Shown: piece after piece, positions 7,374-17,271 of the stretch | How the letters are laid out: every line of letters begins with the position of its first letter | Numbering within the stretch: the first letter of the stretch is position 1 | DNA from: Mangrovibacterium diazotrophicum | Lineage (GTDB): Bacteria > Bacteroidota > Bacteroidia > Bacteroidales > Prolixibacteraceae | Assembly: GCF_003610535.1 (NCBI RefSeq) | Contig: NZ_RAPN01000001.1 | Coordinates: 1,847,320 to 1,911,319, forward strand | DNA: 64,000 bases | Reading direction: 5' to 3' | Notes under the pieces: model-generated | What the model was told of the DNA's origin: nothing | The model's database searches: none | What the model saw: only the letters and a program-made list of their open reading frames with translations | Made by a program: the position numbers and the translations under genes

Positions 7374-10300
7374 TTAAGTCGACTGATCTTCTTTTCCGTA
7401 CTTGCTGGGCGTAACGCCGTAGCGCTCTTTAAATTTCTTACTGAAGTATTTCAGATCGTTGAAGCCGGATAGATAAGCAGCTTCCGACACATTATAACCG
7501 CCGGAGACCAGGTATTGCGCAGCAACCTGAAGTTTCGTATTTCGCAGAAATTCCACAGGGCTCATGCCAGTGAGTGTTTTTACTTTGTTGTAAAAGACCG
7601 TCCGTCCCAGCGAAGTTTCTTTTACCAGCGCATCAACATTGAACTCCGAATCCTGGCAATTTTCGGTGATCAGATTGACGATTGATTTCAAAAACTCCTC
7701 GTCCTTGTTCGTGATCTTTATGTCGCCGGCGAATGGATTTGACTTGTTGAAATAGTCGAGCACATTTTTGCGCTGCTTGATCAGGTTCTGAACGACAGTC
7801 AGCAGATATTCCGAGTTGAAAGGTTTAATGACATAAGCTTCGGCACCCGATTCAATTCCTTCAATCTGCGAATCAATCGCTGACTTCGCCGTAAGCATGA
7901 CAACCGGGATGTGGCTCAACTCGAAATCGTTTTTGATCTCACGTGTCATTTCATTCCCGTCCATCACCGGCATCATCAAATCAGTCACAATCAAATCCGG
8001 GTGTTTTGCACGGGCTAGCTCCAAGCCTTCCTGCCCGTTTCCGGCTTGAAGGATTTGAAAATGCCCATTCAATATGGAAGTCAGGTACTGACGAATGTCG
8101 GTCTGATCCTCAACAACCAACACCTTCAAACCGGCAAGTGTTTCCGAACCTGTTACTGTTTCTGTTGCTGTACCTCTTTCTGCATCCGACTCCAGTTCGT
8201 CGGTATGTGAAATGCTTTTCGACTGATCTGCCACCTTGTAATTCAGCTCATCCGCACTAAAATGTTTATTCCCGGTTTTCAGCGAAATCGTAAACGCACT
8301 GCCCTGCCCTTCCTCACTTTGCACCTCAATGTCGCCGTAATGCAACTTCATCAATTCGTAGGAATAAGCCAGTCCAATTCCACTTCCGCTGTACTCTGAA
8401 TTCTCGTCCGACAAGGCTGTGAACCGTTGGAAAAGCATACCGATTTTATTTTTGGCAATCCCTTTTCCTTCGTCCTCCACCAAAATCCGAACTTCCTTCT
8501 CGTTAGCTGATTTTTCGATTCGAACAGCAATCCGTTTTCCGGGAGCGGTAAATTTGAACGCATTCGACAACAGGTTGAAGAGAACGGAGTCCATCTTCTC
8601 GCGGTCGACCCAAACCGAAACAGATTCGCTGCAATCGGGAAGCTGAAAATCGATCTGCCGCTGTTCCGCCATTTGATCGAAATTGCGGCAGATTTCGCAA
8701 ACGAAAGGTGCGAGATCGACTTCCGACAACTTCAACTTCATTTTTTGATTTTGCACTTTCCGGAAGTCCAGCAACTGATTTATCAATCGCAGCATCCGCT
8801 TAACGTTACTGCTCATCATGGCAATCGGCTGTTTCACTTGCTCCGGCAGATTGTTCATCCGCTTCAAATCTTCCAGTGGCCCCAAAACCAAGGTCAGCGG
8901 CGTGCGGATTTCGTGCGAAATATTGGTGAAGAACTTCAGCTTGATCTCATTCACTTTTCGCTCAACGCGCAGGTCGGTACTCAGCCGATTGTATTTCACG
9001 AAAATTCGGCGTGAGATTTCGAAAATCAGCAGGACAAGCAGGAAATAAGCGACATAAGCCAATGTTGTTTTCCACCAGGGCGGCAATATTTCAATGTGTA
9101 ATTCGCGTGGCTGTTCCGACCAGGTACCATCCCAATTTGCCGCTTTTACCTTAAATGTATATTCGCCCGGAGCAAGGTTGGTGTAGGTCGCTTTGCGTTC
9201 GTTGCGAACGTCATACCACCCTTCATCAAATCCCTCCAAAGTGTAGGAGTACCTGTTTTTCTGCGGATCAAAATAACTCAAAGCGGCATACTCGATGCTA
9301 AAACTCGACTGGTTGTATTTGAGCACCAAATCGTGGGTAAAGTTGATGTGTGTATGCAGCGGCGAGTTTTCATCTTTATAATCCACTTCCTGGTTAAAAA
9401 GCGAGAAGGACGTCAACACAACCGGCGGTTGAAAATTAGTGGTCTTCACCTCGTTTTCAGTCACAATCAACAAACCGTCCAAGGTTCCAAACAGCATGCG
9501 GCCATCTTTCAACTTGTAGCAGGTTCCTTCTGAAAAATTGCTACACATCAATCCATTGTTGGTATCGTAGTTTTCAAATTCTTTCGACTGAATATTATAA
9601 CGCGAAATCCCATTCTCCGTGCTAATCCACAGATCCCCGTTGGTACTCTCCAAAATTCCGAATACGGCATCGCTGATCAAACCTTCCTGCTCGTTGATGT
9701 GGCTGAAAATAACCTCGTCGTCCGAGTTTTGCAGAATGCGATTCAAACCACCGCCAAACGTACCGAGCCACATGCGGTGAGTTCCATCTTCATAAAGATA
9801 GATCAAGTCATTGTAGCTCAAACTTTGGTCATAATTCACATCGTAGAAATACGAATTAAAGCTCGGGTGTTCGTCCGCAATCGAGTTCATCAATTCGTTC
9901 AGCCCAAACGTGGTAGCTACCCAAATCGTACCACCTAAATCTTCCAGAATATAGCGCACATCGTTGCTCGACAAGTTGCTGTTTTGGGTTGAAATATTCT
10001 TAAATCGCAGCCGATCAGAAGTTGGATTCTCAATCACATCAATCCCGCTACCGTAAGTTCCGACTAAAATTCGCCCTTGCTGGTCTTCGGTGATGCAATA
10101 CACATTATCGTTCGACAACGACTGTTCGTTGGATGGCTGATGCTGATAGATTTGAAACGAAAGCTCGTTATAGTTCCTGTAATTCTGAAGCGGTCGCTGG
10201 CTACGTGCCAAACCACCTCCTTTAGACCCCAACCAGATGTAACCTCGCTTATCCTGCAAAATGGAATAAACGTTGAACCGGCCCAAGCGTCCCCGATCGG

Positions 10301-11771
10301 TTGGAATACCATCGAATTTATGAAGCAAATTGAAATCCGAATCATAAATATAAAGTCGTCCGGATTTTGTCGCGAGCCAAACATTTTCCCGGCTATCCTG
10401 CGAAATTGCCCGGACCACGTTATCGGTCAAACTTTTTACTCTTCGTTCAACCTTGATTTGCCGAAACAGCGGGTTTGCCGGAATGAGCTTATTGACGCCC
10501 GCATTGAATTGTCCGGTTCCGATCCATAGCAGTCCGGAATGATCCTGAGCAATACAATAGGCAATATCTGAGCTCAGCGAGTTGGGATCGTTGGGGTCGT
10601 TTCTGAAAAACCGAAATTCCTCTTTTTCCTGATCAAATAGCCCCAATCCACCGCCATGTGTCGCCACCCACAAATTGGAATCGCGGTCCTCGAATAAAAA
10701 CTGCCGCTGCAGGTCAACCAACGTCTGAATATCGTCGGGAACCAGCTGGTAAAAACGTGCTTTGCCGAGATCAGGCTTTACCAGGTAAATACCGAACTCA
10801 TCGGTTGTGACCCACAGATAACCTTTACTGTCTTCGTAGATATCAACGATTGTTTTGCCATCCAAATCATGATCAAGCACATGTCCATCTGCATCACAAA
10901 CAAAAAGGCCACTGCTCTGTGTACCGATCAGCAACTGACCTTTCCTGTTAACTTGCAAAAGGCTGACAACATCATCCAAGCCGGCAATCGCAAGCCGATC
11001 CAACTTTTTTTCATCCGGTTCCATGCGCAATAACCCGTTCATTTTTGTACCGAAATACAGGTTTTGCCCGCTTGCCACACCACAAGTGAAATTCAGATCA
11101 CGAGAGAACATTTCAGGCTTCAAACCGTCTTCCCGACTCAGATCGCTGGCAGTGTAAAAATTCAATCCCGCTTGTGTTCCAACCCAAACGCAGGAATCCT
11201 GATCCGTGATAATAAAGTTAACGGCCAGATTTGAAATCTCATCCGAGCTCGTTCCTTTTAGTTCTTTTAGTTTGTATGGTAATTGCTCGTCGTCGGATGC
11301 CATTAAACGATACACGCCGGCATTATTGGTTCCCAACCAAATATCGTCCTTCAACTCCAGGAAGGAGGTAATTTGTGTGTTACGGGGGTTTCCCGGTTCT
11401 GCTGTTGGTGGAAACGAATAAAATCGCTCGGTGCGCATGTCCATATAATGGTAGTGCCCATCGTGCGAAGCCAGCCAGATAAAACCGCGCCGGTCTTCCC
11501 AAATCGAAACGATCCGATTATTGGTTAGTGAGTACGGATTGTTGTATTCTGTCTTATAAACTTTGAAGTTGTAGCCATCGTAGCGGTTCAAGCCGTCCAT
11601 GGTACCAAACCACATGTAGCCGCGACTGTCGCAAAAGATACTTTGCACCGCGTTTTGCGAAAGGCCATCCGTTGTATTCAAAACCTCGAAGCGCTCCACC
11701 TCAACAGCTCCACCCGAACCGCTGCACAGCAACAAAACAACCAATAAAATGAGACTGAGGATATTCTTCAC
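7374..11771 (-). CDS. Hybrid two-component system (HTCS) sensor-regulator of the pectin cluster
   Basis: One protein of about 1465 residues carries sensor, kinase and transcription factor parts. A signal peptide (NILSLILLVVLLLC) leads into many beta-propeller repeats of the Reg_prop type (for example GLSQNAV, GYMWFGTMDGLNRYDG) to about residue 780, then a Y_Y_Y domain (845-890), one membrane helix (900-917), HisKA with HEIRTPLT near 952, an ATPase domain, a receiver with Asp in VTDLMMPVMDG near 1262 and a C-terminal AraC-type HTH. Such regulators bind oligosaccharides in the periplasm and activate nearby glycan genes; here the divergent GH28 operon is the obvious target. I prefer the GTG at 11771, right before the signal peptide; a TTG at 11822 is possible. 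Confidence 0.95.
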   Translation of the reverse strand: MKNILSLILLVVLLLCSGSGGAVEVERFEVLNTTDGLSQNAVQSIFCDSRGYMWFGTMDGLNRYDGYNFKVYKTEYNNPYSLTNNRIVSIWEDRRGFIWLASHDGHYHYMDMRTERFYSFPPTAEPGNPRNTQITSFLELKDDIWLGTNNAGVYRLMASDDEQLPYKLKELKGTSSDEISNLAVNFIITDQDSCVWVGTQAGLNFYTASDLSREDGLKPEMFSRDLNFTCGVASGQNLYFGTKMNGLLRMEPDEKKLDRLAIAGLDDVVSLLQVNRKGQLLIGTQSSGLFVCDADGHVLDHDLDGKTIVDIYEDSKGYLWVTTDEFGIYLVKPDLGKARFYQLVPDDIQTLVDLQRQFLFEDRDSNLWVATHGGGLGLFDQEKEEFRFFRNDPNDPNSLSSDIAYCIAQDHSGLLWIGTGQFNAGVNKLIPANPLFRQIKVERRVKSLTDNVVRAISQDSRENVWLATKSGRLYIYDSDFNLLHKFDGIPTDRGRLGRFNVYSILQDKRGYIWLGSKGGGLARSQRPLQNYRNYNELSFQIYQHQPSNEQSLSNDNVYCITEDQQGRILVGTYGSGIDVIENPTSDRLRFKNISTQNSNLSSNDVRYILEDLGGTIWVATTFGLNELMNSIADEHPSFNSYFYDVNYDQSLSYNDLIYLYEDGTHRMWLGTFGGGLNRILQNSDDEVIFSHINEQEGLISDAVFGILESTNGDLWISTENGISRYNIQSKEFENYDTNNGLMCSNFSEGTCYKLKDGRMLFGTLDGLLIVTENEVKTTNFQPPVVLTSFSLFNQEVDYKDENSPLHTHINFTHDLVLKYNQSSFSIEYAALSYFDPQKNRYSYTLEGFDEGWYDVRNERKATYTNLAPGEYTFKVKAANWDGTWSEQPRELHIEILPPWWKTTLAYVAYFLLVLLIFEISRRIFVKYNRLSTDLRVERKVNEIKLKFFTNISHEIRTPLTLVLGPLEDLKRMNNLPEQVKQPIAMMSSNVKRMLRLINQLLDFRKVQNQKMKLKLSEVDLAPFVCEICRNFDQMAEQRQIDFQLPDCSESVSVWVDREKMDSVLFNLLSNAFKFTAPGKRIAVRIEKSANEKEVRILVEDEGKGIAKNKIGMLFQRFTALSDENSEYSGSGIGLAYSYELMKLHYGDIEVQSEEGQGSAFTISLKTGNKHFSADELNYKVADQSKSISHTDELESDAERGTATETVTGSETLAGLKVLVVEDQTDIRQYLTSILNGHFQILQAGNGQEGLELARAKHPDLIVTDLMMPVMDGNEMTREIKNDFELSHIPVVMLTAKSAIDSQIEGIESGAEAYVIKPFNSEYLLTVVQNLIKQRKNVLDYFNKSNPFAGDIKITNKDEEFLKSIVNLITENCQDSEFNVDALVKETSLGRTVFYNKVKTLTGMSPVEFLRNTKLQVAAQYLVSGGYNVSEAAYLSGFNDLKYFSKKFKERYGVTPSKYGKEDQST

Positions 11772-11964
11772 GCCCTTCGATTTTTGGTGCCTCAAAGTTG
11801 AAAAAAAACAACGCTCCGGCAAAGATTAACGGTTTTAAATTACGACATTTTCCATTACGACAACCCGATCATCCGCCCGCGACACAAGGCTTTAGAAAAG
11901 GCATGTAACAATTCACCCCCACATAACAGTCAATTTATCTCCAATAAATAAACCGGAGAACAAC

Positions 11965-11972
11965 TAAGTTTG
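11965..11972 (+). promoter_or_regulatory. Bacteroidota -7 promoter element for the pectin operon
   Basis: TAAGTTTG fits TAnnTTTG. A start near 11979 would give a 5' leader of about 73 bases before the first GH28 gene. No good -33 element is visible, as expected for a promoter that depends on an activator such as the divergent HTCS protein (inference). Confidence 0.45.
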
Positions 11973-12051
11973 CTACCGATTCAAATCGAGAACACTGACG
12001 CGATTGTCAGAGACAGAAACAGTAAATTCAAAAAACAATTATTCTTAAACG

Positions 12052-13476
12052 ATGAAATCTTTCAAATTTATTCTAGCAGTTCTCCTTTTTTCAAGCCTAA
12101 GCTGGTCAGCCAATGCGATCCAGGACGAGAAAAAATGGGCCGAGATTTATGAAATAATCGACAATATTAAAGAACCTGTATTCCAGGACAAGACATTCAA
12201 CATTGTTGACTTCGGTGCGAAAGCCGATGGAAGTACCTTGAATACTGAAGCGATTCAAACAGCCATCGACAAATGCTCGAAAGCTGGCGGCGGCACTGTG
12301 TTGGTTCCTGCCGGAACTTACCTGACAGGTGCGATTCACCTGAAAAATGACGTGAACCTGCACATCGCCGAAAACGCTGTTTTGAAATTTTCAACCAACC
12401 CCAACGACTACCTTCCGCTGGTACAAACCCGCTGGGAAGGTAACGACGTTTTCAACTACTCCCCGCTTATCTACGCAAACGGACAAAACAATTTTGCGGT
12501 TACCGGCAAAGGAACGATCGACGGACAAGGTTCCAGCGAAAACTGGTGGCCTTGGAAAGGTGCATCGCAATACGGTTGGAAAGAAGGCATGCCCAGTCAG
12601 CTGGACGAAGGCGTTGGCCGCCCTGCATTGGACAAATGGGAACGTGAAGAAGCTCCGCTTTTCGAGCGTCAAGCCGGCGAAGGTTTCTACCTGCGTCCAC
12701 AATTTGTTAGCTTCATCAATTGCACTTCAGTGAAAATCGAAGACATTAAAATCATCAACTCACCATTCTGGGTGGTTCACCCGATTTTGTCGAAGGATGT
12801 CATCTTCCGCGGTGTTCACATTGAGAGCCTGGGACCAAACTCCGATGGATTTGACCCGGAATCATGTAAAAACGTTTTGGTTGAAAATTGTATCTTTGAT
12901 ACCGGCGACGACTGTATCGCCATCAAATCGGGCCGTAATTCAGATGGCCGCAAACCCAATGTTCCAACCGAAAATATGTTGATTCGCAATTGTAAAATGA
13001 TTGAAGGTCACGGAGGTGTTGTAATCGGAAGTGAAATTTCGGCTGGTGCCCGCAATATTTTCGCGGAAAACTGCGTCATGAGCAGCCCTGATTTGGATCG
13101 CGCGATTCGCTTGAAAACAAACAACCACAGGGGGGGAGTTACCGACGGACTTTACGTTCGCAACATTGAGGTTGGCCAGGTGAAAGATGCCGTTATTCGC
13201 ATTAACTGTTCTTACGATCCGAAAGAAGGACAAGGCAATTATCCGCCAATGGTTCGCAATGTGTATATTTCGAACATCACCGCAGACATGACAGGCAAAA
13301 CACCGGCAAAATACGGTTTGCGACTGGAAGGAATTAAGGGCGAAAATGCCGTTGAAAATATTTACATCAGCGACTGTACGTTCAACGGAGTAGAAAAAGT
13401 GAGTCAAATCGAAGACGTTAAAAACCTGCATTTGGAGAACGTCATCATTAACGGTAAAAAAGTAGAGGCAAACTAG
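12052..13476 (+). CDS. GH28 family pectic hydrolase (polygalacturonase-like)
   Basis: The 474-residue protein has a signal peptide (FILAVLLFSSLSWSANA) and a right-handed beta-helix fold expected for GH28, enzymes that hydrolyse galacturonic acid linkages in pectin. The four family motifs are present: NSDGFDPES near residue 262, GDDCIAIKSG near 284, GHGGVVIGSE near 318 and RLKTN near 352. The mature N terminus has FNIVDFGAKADGSTLNTEAI, the usual start of the helix. It is the first gene of the operon divergent from the HTCS gene. Exo or endo mode and the exact substrate cannot be read from sequence by eye. Confidence 0.93.
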   Translation: MKSFKFILAVLLFSSLSWSANAIQDEKKWAEIYEIIDNIKEPVFQDKTFNIVDFGAKADGSTLNTEAIQTAIDKCSKAGGGTVLVPAGTYLTGAIHLKNDVNLHIAENAVLKFSTNPNDYLPLVQTRWEGNDVFNYSPLIYANGQNNFAVTGKGTIDGQGSSENWWPWKGASQYGWKEGMPSQLDEGVGRPALDKWEREEAPLFERQAGEGFYLRPQFVSFINCTSVKIEDIKIINSPFWVVHPILSKDVIFRGVHIESLGPNSDGFDPESCKNVLVENCIFDTGDDCIAIKSGRNSDGRKPNVPTENMLIRNCKMIEGHGGVVIGSEISAGARNIFAENCVMSSPDLDRAIRLKTNNHRGGVTDGLYVRNIEVGQVKDAVIRINCSYDPKEGQGNYPPMVRNVYISNITADMTGKTPAKYGLRLEGIKGENAVENIYISDCTFNGVEKVSQIEDVKNLHLENVIINGKKVEAN

Positions 13477-13513
13477 TATCGACACTGACTTAAATTAACC
13501 AAAAATAGATCAC

Positions 13514-14740
13514 ATGAACTCTCGTATTGCATTCTTTTTAGTGCTGCTGGCAGGGCTTTGGACAGCCTGCTCATCACCAGTCAGCACAACAATTACGAAC
13601 CCGCTGAACGAAGAAGTCAACGAGTTAGTTGTTGAAATTACGGCTCCCGAAATCCTGCAGAAAGCAGCGACAATGAAGCACTTCAAATTGATGGATGGTG
13701 ACACTGAAGTTCCCTACCAGCTTATTGCCGACGGAGACCAGATTAGTTCGATACTGGCACAAGTAAATTTCGCACCAAACGAAGAAAAAACAATCAGCAT
13801 TACAAGCGGACACCCGGCAGAATTCGCAAAGAAAACCCAAGCCGAAATCTCAATTAAAGAAGGCGGTGTTTGGGAATGGGTGAAAAAGAAAAGCGGAAAA
13901 GAGCAATACGAATACATTGGCGGAACCTGGAAAAACGTCGATTCTTTGTGGGTTGACCCAAAACATACCGACCACTCCTTCGACATTCGTTACGAAGGCC
14001 CGGGTTGGGAATCGGATAAAATTGCTTATCGCTTCTACCTCGACTGGAGAAATGCAACTGACATCTTCGGTAAGAAAACAGACAGCATGGTTCTGCAACA
14101 AGTCGGCCTTGACGGTTTTGACTCGTACCACGAAATGAGCGACTGGGGTGCCGACATACTGAAAGTTGGAGATGCTTTAGGAATCGGTACAATTGCGCAC
14201 TGGGCAAACGGCAAAGCAAACCGCGTGGCTGTTACCGATAGCTTGTACTCCGAAATCACGATGAATGGCGACCTCGAATCGAAAGTTACCACCCATTATA
14301 TGGGCTGGGAATTCGACGGTGGAAAAACTGATCTGACTTCCGTGTTGACGATCAAAGCCGGTAGCTACCTGACCAAATGTGATTTGACCAGCAGCAACCC
14401 GATCGACAGCCTGGCAACCGGAATTATTCGTTTGCCGGATACTGAAATTTTACAATCAGCTGAGGGCGACGGAGAGTGGGCCTACTATGCCACATTCGGT
14501 GTGCAGTCGCTTAACAAAGACCACCTGGGCATGTTTATCTTCTACAAAAAAGACCAGCTGGAAGTGTTGGCGGAAGATGTAAAAAGCCATGTGATTGTCT
14601 TGCGCCCTGAAGATCAGAAATTGACTTACTATTTCGGTGGCGCCTGGGAACTTGATGCCTCAAACATGAACAACACAGATAAACTGAAGGTATTCTTAGA
14701 TCATCAATTGGCGATGATGAATGCCGGACTGATTAAATAA
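13514..14740 (+). CDS. DUF4861 family lipoprotein of the pectin cluster
   Basis: The 408-residue protein has a lipoprotein signal ending LLAGLWTAC, so it is likely lipid-anchored at the cell envelope. The body resembles DUF4861 proteins that recur in Bacteroidota pectin loci: an N-terminal beta domain with a TTITNPLNEEVNELVVEI start, then GPGWESDKIAYRFYLDWRNA near 155 and repeated beta strands. The biochemical role is not known to me; a sugar-binding or lyase-like activity is possible. It lies 37 bases after the first GH28 gene and is followed by a terminator-like hairpin, so expression of later genes may be lower or independent. Confidence 0.75.
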   Translation: MNSRIAFFLVLLAGLWTACSSPVSTTITNPLNEEVNELVVEITAPEILQKAATMKHFKLMDGDTEVPYQLIADGDQISSILAQVNFAPNEEKTISITSGHPAEFAKKTQAEISIKEGGVWEWVKKKSGKEQYEYIGGTWKNVDSLWVDPKHTDHSFDIRYEGPGWESDKIAYRFYLDWRNATDIFGKKTDSMVLQQVGLDGFDSYHEMSDWGADILKVGDALGIGTIAHWANGKANRVAVTDSLYSEITMNGDLESKVTTHYMGWEFDGGKTDLTSVLTIKAGSYLTKCDLTSSNPIDSLATGIIRLPDTEILQSAEGDGEWAYYATFGVQSLNKDHLGMFIFYKKDQLEVLAEDVKSHVIVLRPEDQKLTYYFGGAWELDASNMNNTDKLKVFLDHQLAMMNAGLIK

Positions 14741-14746
14741 TTCGAA

Positions 14747-14820
14747 CGAAGATAACGGGTATTGGCACGTCGATGCAGGATTTGTGGGTAGAGCAAGTGC
14801 CAATACTTCGTTTTTCTTTT
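14747..14820 (+). terminator. Long-stem hairpin with T-tract inside the pectin cluster
   Basis: GTATTGGCAC (14759-14768) pairs perfectly with GTGCCAATAC (14797-14806), and CGAAG (14747-14751) with CTTCG (14806-14810) on the outside. A T-rich run (TTTTTCTTTT) follows at once. The 28-base loop is unusually large for an intrinsic terminator, so a regulatory or partial terminator is possible. Confidence 0.55.
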
Positions 14821-14833
14821 CAAACCGACTCAA

Positions 14834-16219
14834 ATGAAAACCAGTTACCTAATCATTCTTTGCCTGTTTGTTTTTGGTTTTTCAGCCTGTAAGTCAAAAC
14901 CATTGCAACTGGATAGCCAGGAAGAAATACTGGCTCGCATTTCAGCTCCCGAGTTCCCCGAAAACAATTTTCAGATTACCGATTTTGGAGCAACATCCGA
15001 TTCATTGGCCGACTGTAAACCGGCCATCGATAAAGCCATTCAAGCTTGCGCTGAGGCCGGAGGTGGTACCGTAATCATTCCCGCTGGTATTTGGTATGTT
15101 GAAGGTCCCATTCATTTCGAAAGCAACATCAATCTTCAGATTGATGAAGGAGCCACCCTGCGGTTCAGCTCCAATCCGGCGTCCTATTTGCCGGTCGTTG
15201 CCACAAGTTGGGAGGGAACGCTTGTGTATAATTACAGCCCCCTGATTTACGCTTACGGAAAAGAAAATATTGCCATAACCGGCAAAGGCACCATCGACGG
15301 CGAAGGCTCGAAAACATTTGCAGGCTGGCACGGTCAACAGAAGCCCGACCAGTTGCTCAGTCGCGACATGAACCACCAAAACACACCGGTTGAAGAACGG
15401 ATTTTCGGAGAAGGACACTTCCTCCGCCCGCAACTGGTTCAATTCTACAACTGCAAAAACATCCTGGTTGAAGGTGTTAAAATCGAAGACTCTCCTTTTT
15501 GGTGCATTCACCTTTTGATGTGCGAAAATGCAACCCTCCGAGGTTTGACTTACGACGCCCAAAATAAAAATAACGACGGCATCGACCCCGAGTACTCACG
15601 CGATATCCTGATCGAAAACATCAACTTCAACAACAACGACGACAACGTAGCCGTGAAAGCCGGACGCGATGACGAAGGCCGGGCCATGCAACGGCCGAGC
15701 GAAAATATCATCATCCGCAACTGTCATTTCAAAGGCTTGAATGCAGTGGTGATGGGGAGCGAAATGTCATCGGGGGTTCGTAATGTTTTTGTTGAAAATT
15801 GCGATGCTGCAGGCTACGCACAACGAGGAATTTACCTGAAATCAAACCCTGATCGGGGTGGCGAAATCTCGAATATTTTTGTCAAAAATGTACACCTCGG
15901 GGAAGTGAAGGATTGCTTCATGGTAACGTCGAACTACCACAATGAAGGAACGGATTTCCCGACAAATATTCACTCCATCTACCTTGAAAATGTAAGCTGT
16001 AAAAAGGCCATCAAATACGGAATTTACATCAAAGGGCACGAGCTAAAAGATGTGCATGACTTTGTGATCAAGGATTTCAAAGTAGACAGCGCCGGCCGTG
16101 GCGTACATGTTGAACATGCTGAAAATATCCGTTTCGAGAATGTTGTGGTTAACAATGAAGAGGTGGTTTGGGATCCGGTAAAACTGCTTGAAAATGCGAG
16201 CACCGACTACGACTACTAA
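14834..16219 (+). CDS. GH28 family lipoprotein with altered active-site motifs
   Basis: This 461-residue paralogue of the first GH28 enzyme has a lipoprotein signal (FVFGFSAC) and the same beta-helix start (FQITDFGATSDSLADCKPAI). Motif 1 is NNDGIDPE (near 246) and motif 2 is NNDDNVAVKAG (near 268), so the acidic catalytic residues are kept. The usual GHG motif reads GLN (near 301, in GLNAVVMGSE), losing the His, and the RIK motif reads IYLK. It therefore probably differs in substrate or mode from the first enzyme, or works on an unusual pectic linkage. It lies behind the hairpin that follows the DUF4861 gene. Confidence 0.88.
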   Translation: MKTSYLIILCLFVFGFSACKSKPLQLDSQEEILARISAPEFPENNFQITDFGATSDSLADCKPAIDKAIQACAEAGGGTVIIPAGIWYVEGPIHFESNINLQIDEGATLRFSSNPASYLPVVATSWEGTLVYNYSPLIYAYGKENIAITGKGTIDGEGSKTFAGWHGQQKPDQLLSRDMNHQNTPVEERIFGEGHFLRPQLVQFYNCKNILVEGVKIEDSPFWCIHLLMCENATLRGLTYDAQNKNNDGIDPEYSRDILIENINFNNNDDNVAVKAGRDDEGRAMQRPSENIIIRNCHFKGLNAVVMGSEMSSGVRNVFVENCDAAGYAQRGIYLKSNPDRGGEISNIFVKNVHLGEVKDCFMVTSNYHNEGTDFPTNIHSIYLENVSCKKAIKYGIYIKGHELKDVHDFVIKDFKVDSAGRGVHVEHAENIRFENVVVNNEEVVWDPVKLLENASTDYDY

Positions 16220-16285
16220 CACCAAGGCCTGATCCCCAATTCAATTCAAACAACAGAAAACCAGCACAAACCAAAACAAGAGTGA

Positions 16286-17260
16286 ATGAAAAATCAACTA
16301 GTAATCTTATTGACCGTTCTTCTATTTCCATTAGCCGGATTTAGTCAAAACGAATTTCCAAGAGATACATCCTACGCCGTTTGGTCCGACTGGCAAAAAA
16401 TAAAAAAAGACTACCCCGAAGTTATTCCGGTTGCAGAATTCAAAAGTGATCAGTTTTTGACGCTGCCCAACCAGGTTTATCGGGTTCGCGACAACCGAAT
16501 TCTGCGCATGGATGTCTTCATCCCCAACTGTGATCCCGGGAAAAAGCGCCCTTTGGTGATGATGATTCATGGTGGAGGCTGGCGTTCGGGTGACAAATCG
16601 CACCTGGTGCCTCTGGCTCAAAAGCTGGCTATGGAAGGATACGTGACTGCCAGTGTTGAGCAGCGCCTTTCGATGGAAGCGCTCTATCCCGCGGCTCCTC
16701 AGGATTTGAAAGAAGCCATTCGCTATCTAAAGCACAACTGCGATGTTTACGGAATAGACACGACCCGCATTGCCGTGTTGGGTGCCTCGTCCGGGGCAAC
16801 CATGGCGAGCCTGATGGCGACAACCGGAACTATCGACAAATTCGACGATCCGGAATCGGTCTACCCGCATCATACAGCCGAAGTACAAGCGCTGATCAAT
16901 GTGGACGGCGTTGTCGATTTTACCGATCCCAACGAAAGCGCGAAAGACACCAATCCGGATAAACCATCGGCGGGCGCCCTGTTTTTTGGCTGTACTTACA
17001 AAGAGTGCCCGGAGAAATGGGTTGAAGCCTCACCTATTCAATATGCCGGAAAAGACACGCCCCCGACCTTGTATGTCAACAGCGCGCAGCCTCGCTTCCA
17101 TGCCGGCCGCGACGAGCTTTTCAAGGTACTCGATCAATATGGAATTTACCATGAACAACATACGATTGACAATTCGCCACATACTTTTTGGCTTTTTCAC
17201 CCGTGGTTTGAAGATACACATTCATTTATTTTGAACTTCTTAAATCACGTCTTCCAATAA
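16286..17260 (+). CDS. Secreted alpha/beta hydrolase, probable pectic carbohydrate esterase
   Basis: The 324-residue protein has a signal peptide (LVILLTVLLFPLAGFSQ) and an alpha/beta hydrolase fold of the BD-FAE/esterase type. MIHGGGWRSGDKS near residue 94 supplies the oxyanion site, GASSGAT near 165 holds the nucleophile Ser, and the C-terminal SPHTFWLFHPW supplies the His. Such enzymes remove acetyl or feruloyl groups. In this cluster, between GH28 and GH43 genes, de-acetylation of pectin is the likely job (inference). The gene is 66 bases behind the second GH28 gene and 11 bases ahead of the GH43 gene. Confidence 0.82.
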   Translation: MKNQLVILLTVLLFPLAGFSQNEFPRDTSYAVWSDWQKIKKDYPEVIPVAEFKSDQFLTLPNQVYRVRDNRILRMDVFIPNCDPGKKRPLVMMIHGGGWRSGDKSHLVPLAQKLAMEGYVTASVEQRLSMEALYPAAPQDLKEAIRYLKHNCDVYGIDTTRIAVLGASSGATMASLMATTGTIDKFDDPESVYPHHTAEVQALINVDGVVDFTDPNESAKDTNPDKPSAGALFFGCTYKECPEKWVEASPIQYAGKDTPPTLYVNSAQPRFHAGRDELFKVLDQYGIYHEQHTIDNSPHTFWLFHPWFEDTHSFILNFLNHVFQ

Positions 17261-17271
17261 AACGATTAACA

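Noticed and set aside
11772-11822. TTG start of the HTCS gene
   Set aside because: The GTG at 11771 sits right before a clean signal peptide; the extra 17 residues at the N terminus look like non-coding leader.
14763-14776. TGGCACG as a sigma-54 promoter in the pectin cluster
   Set aside because: It is part of the terminator stem, and the -12 half is misplaced by one base.
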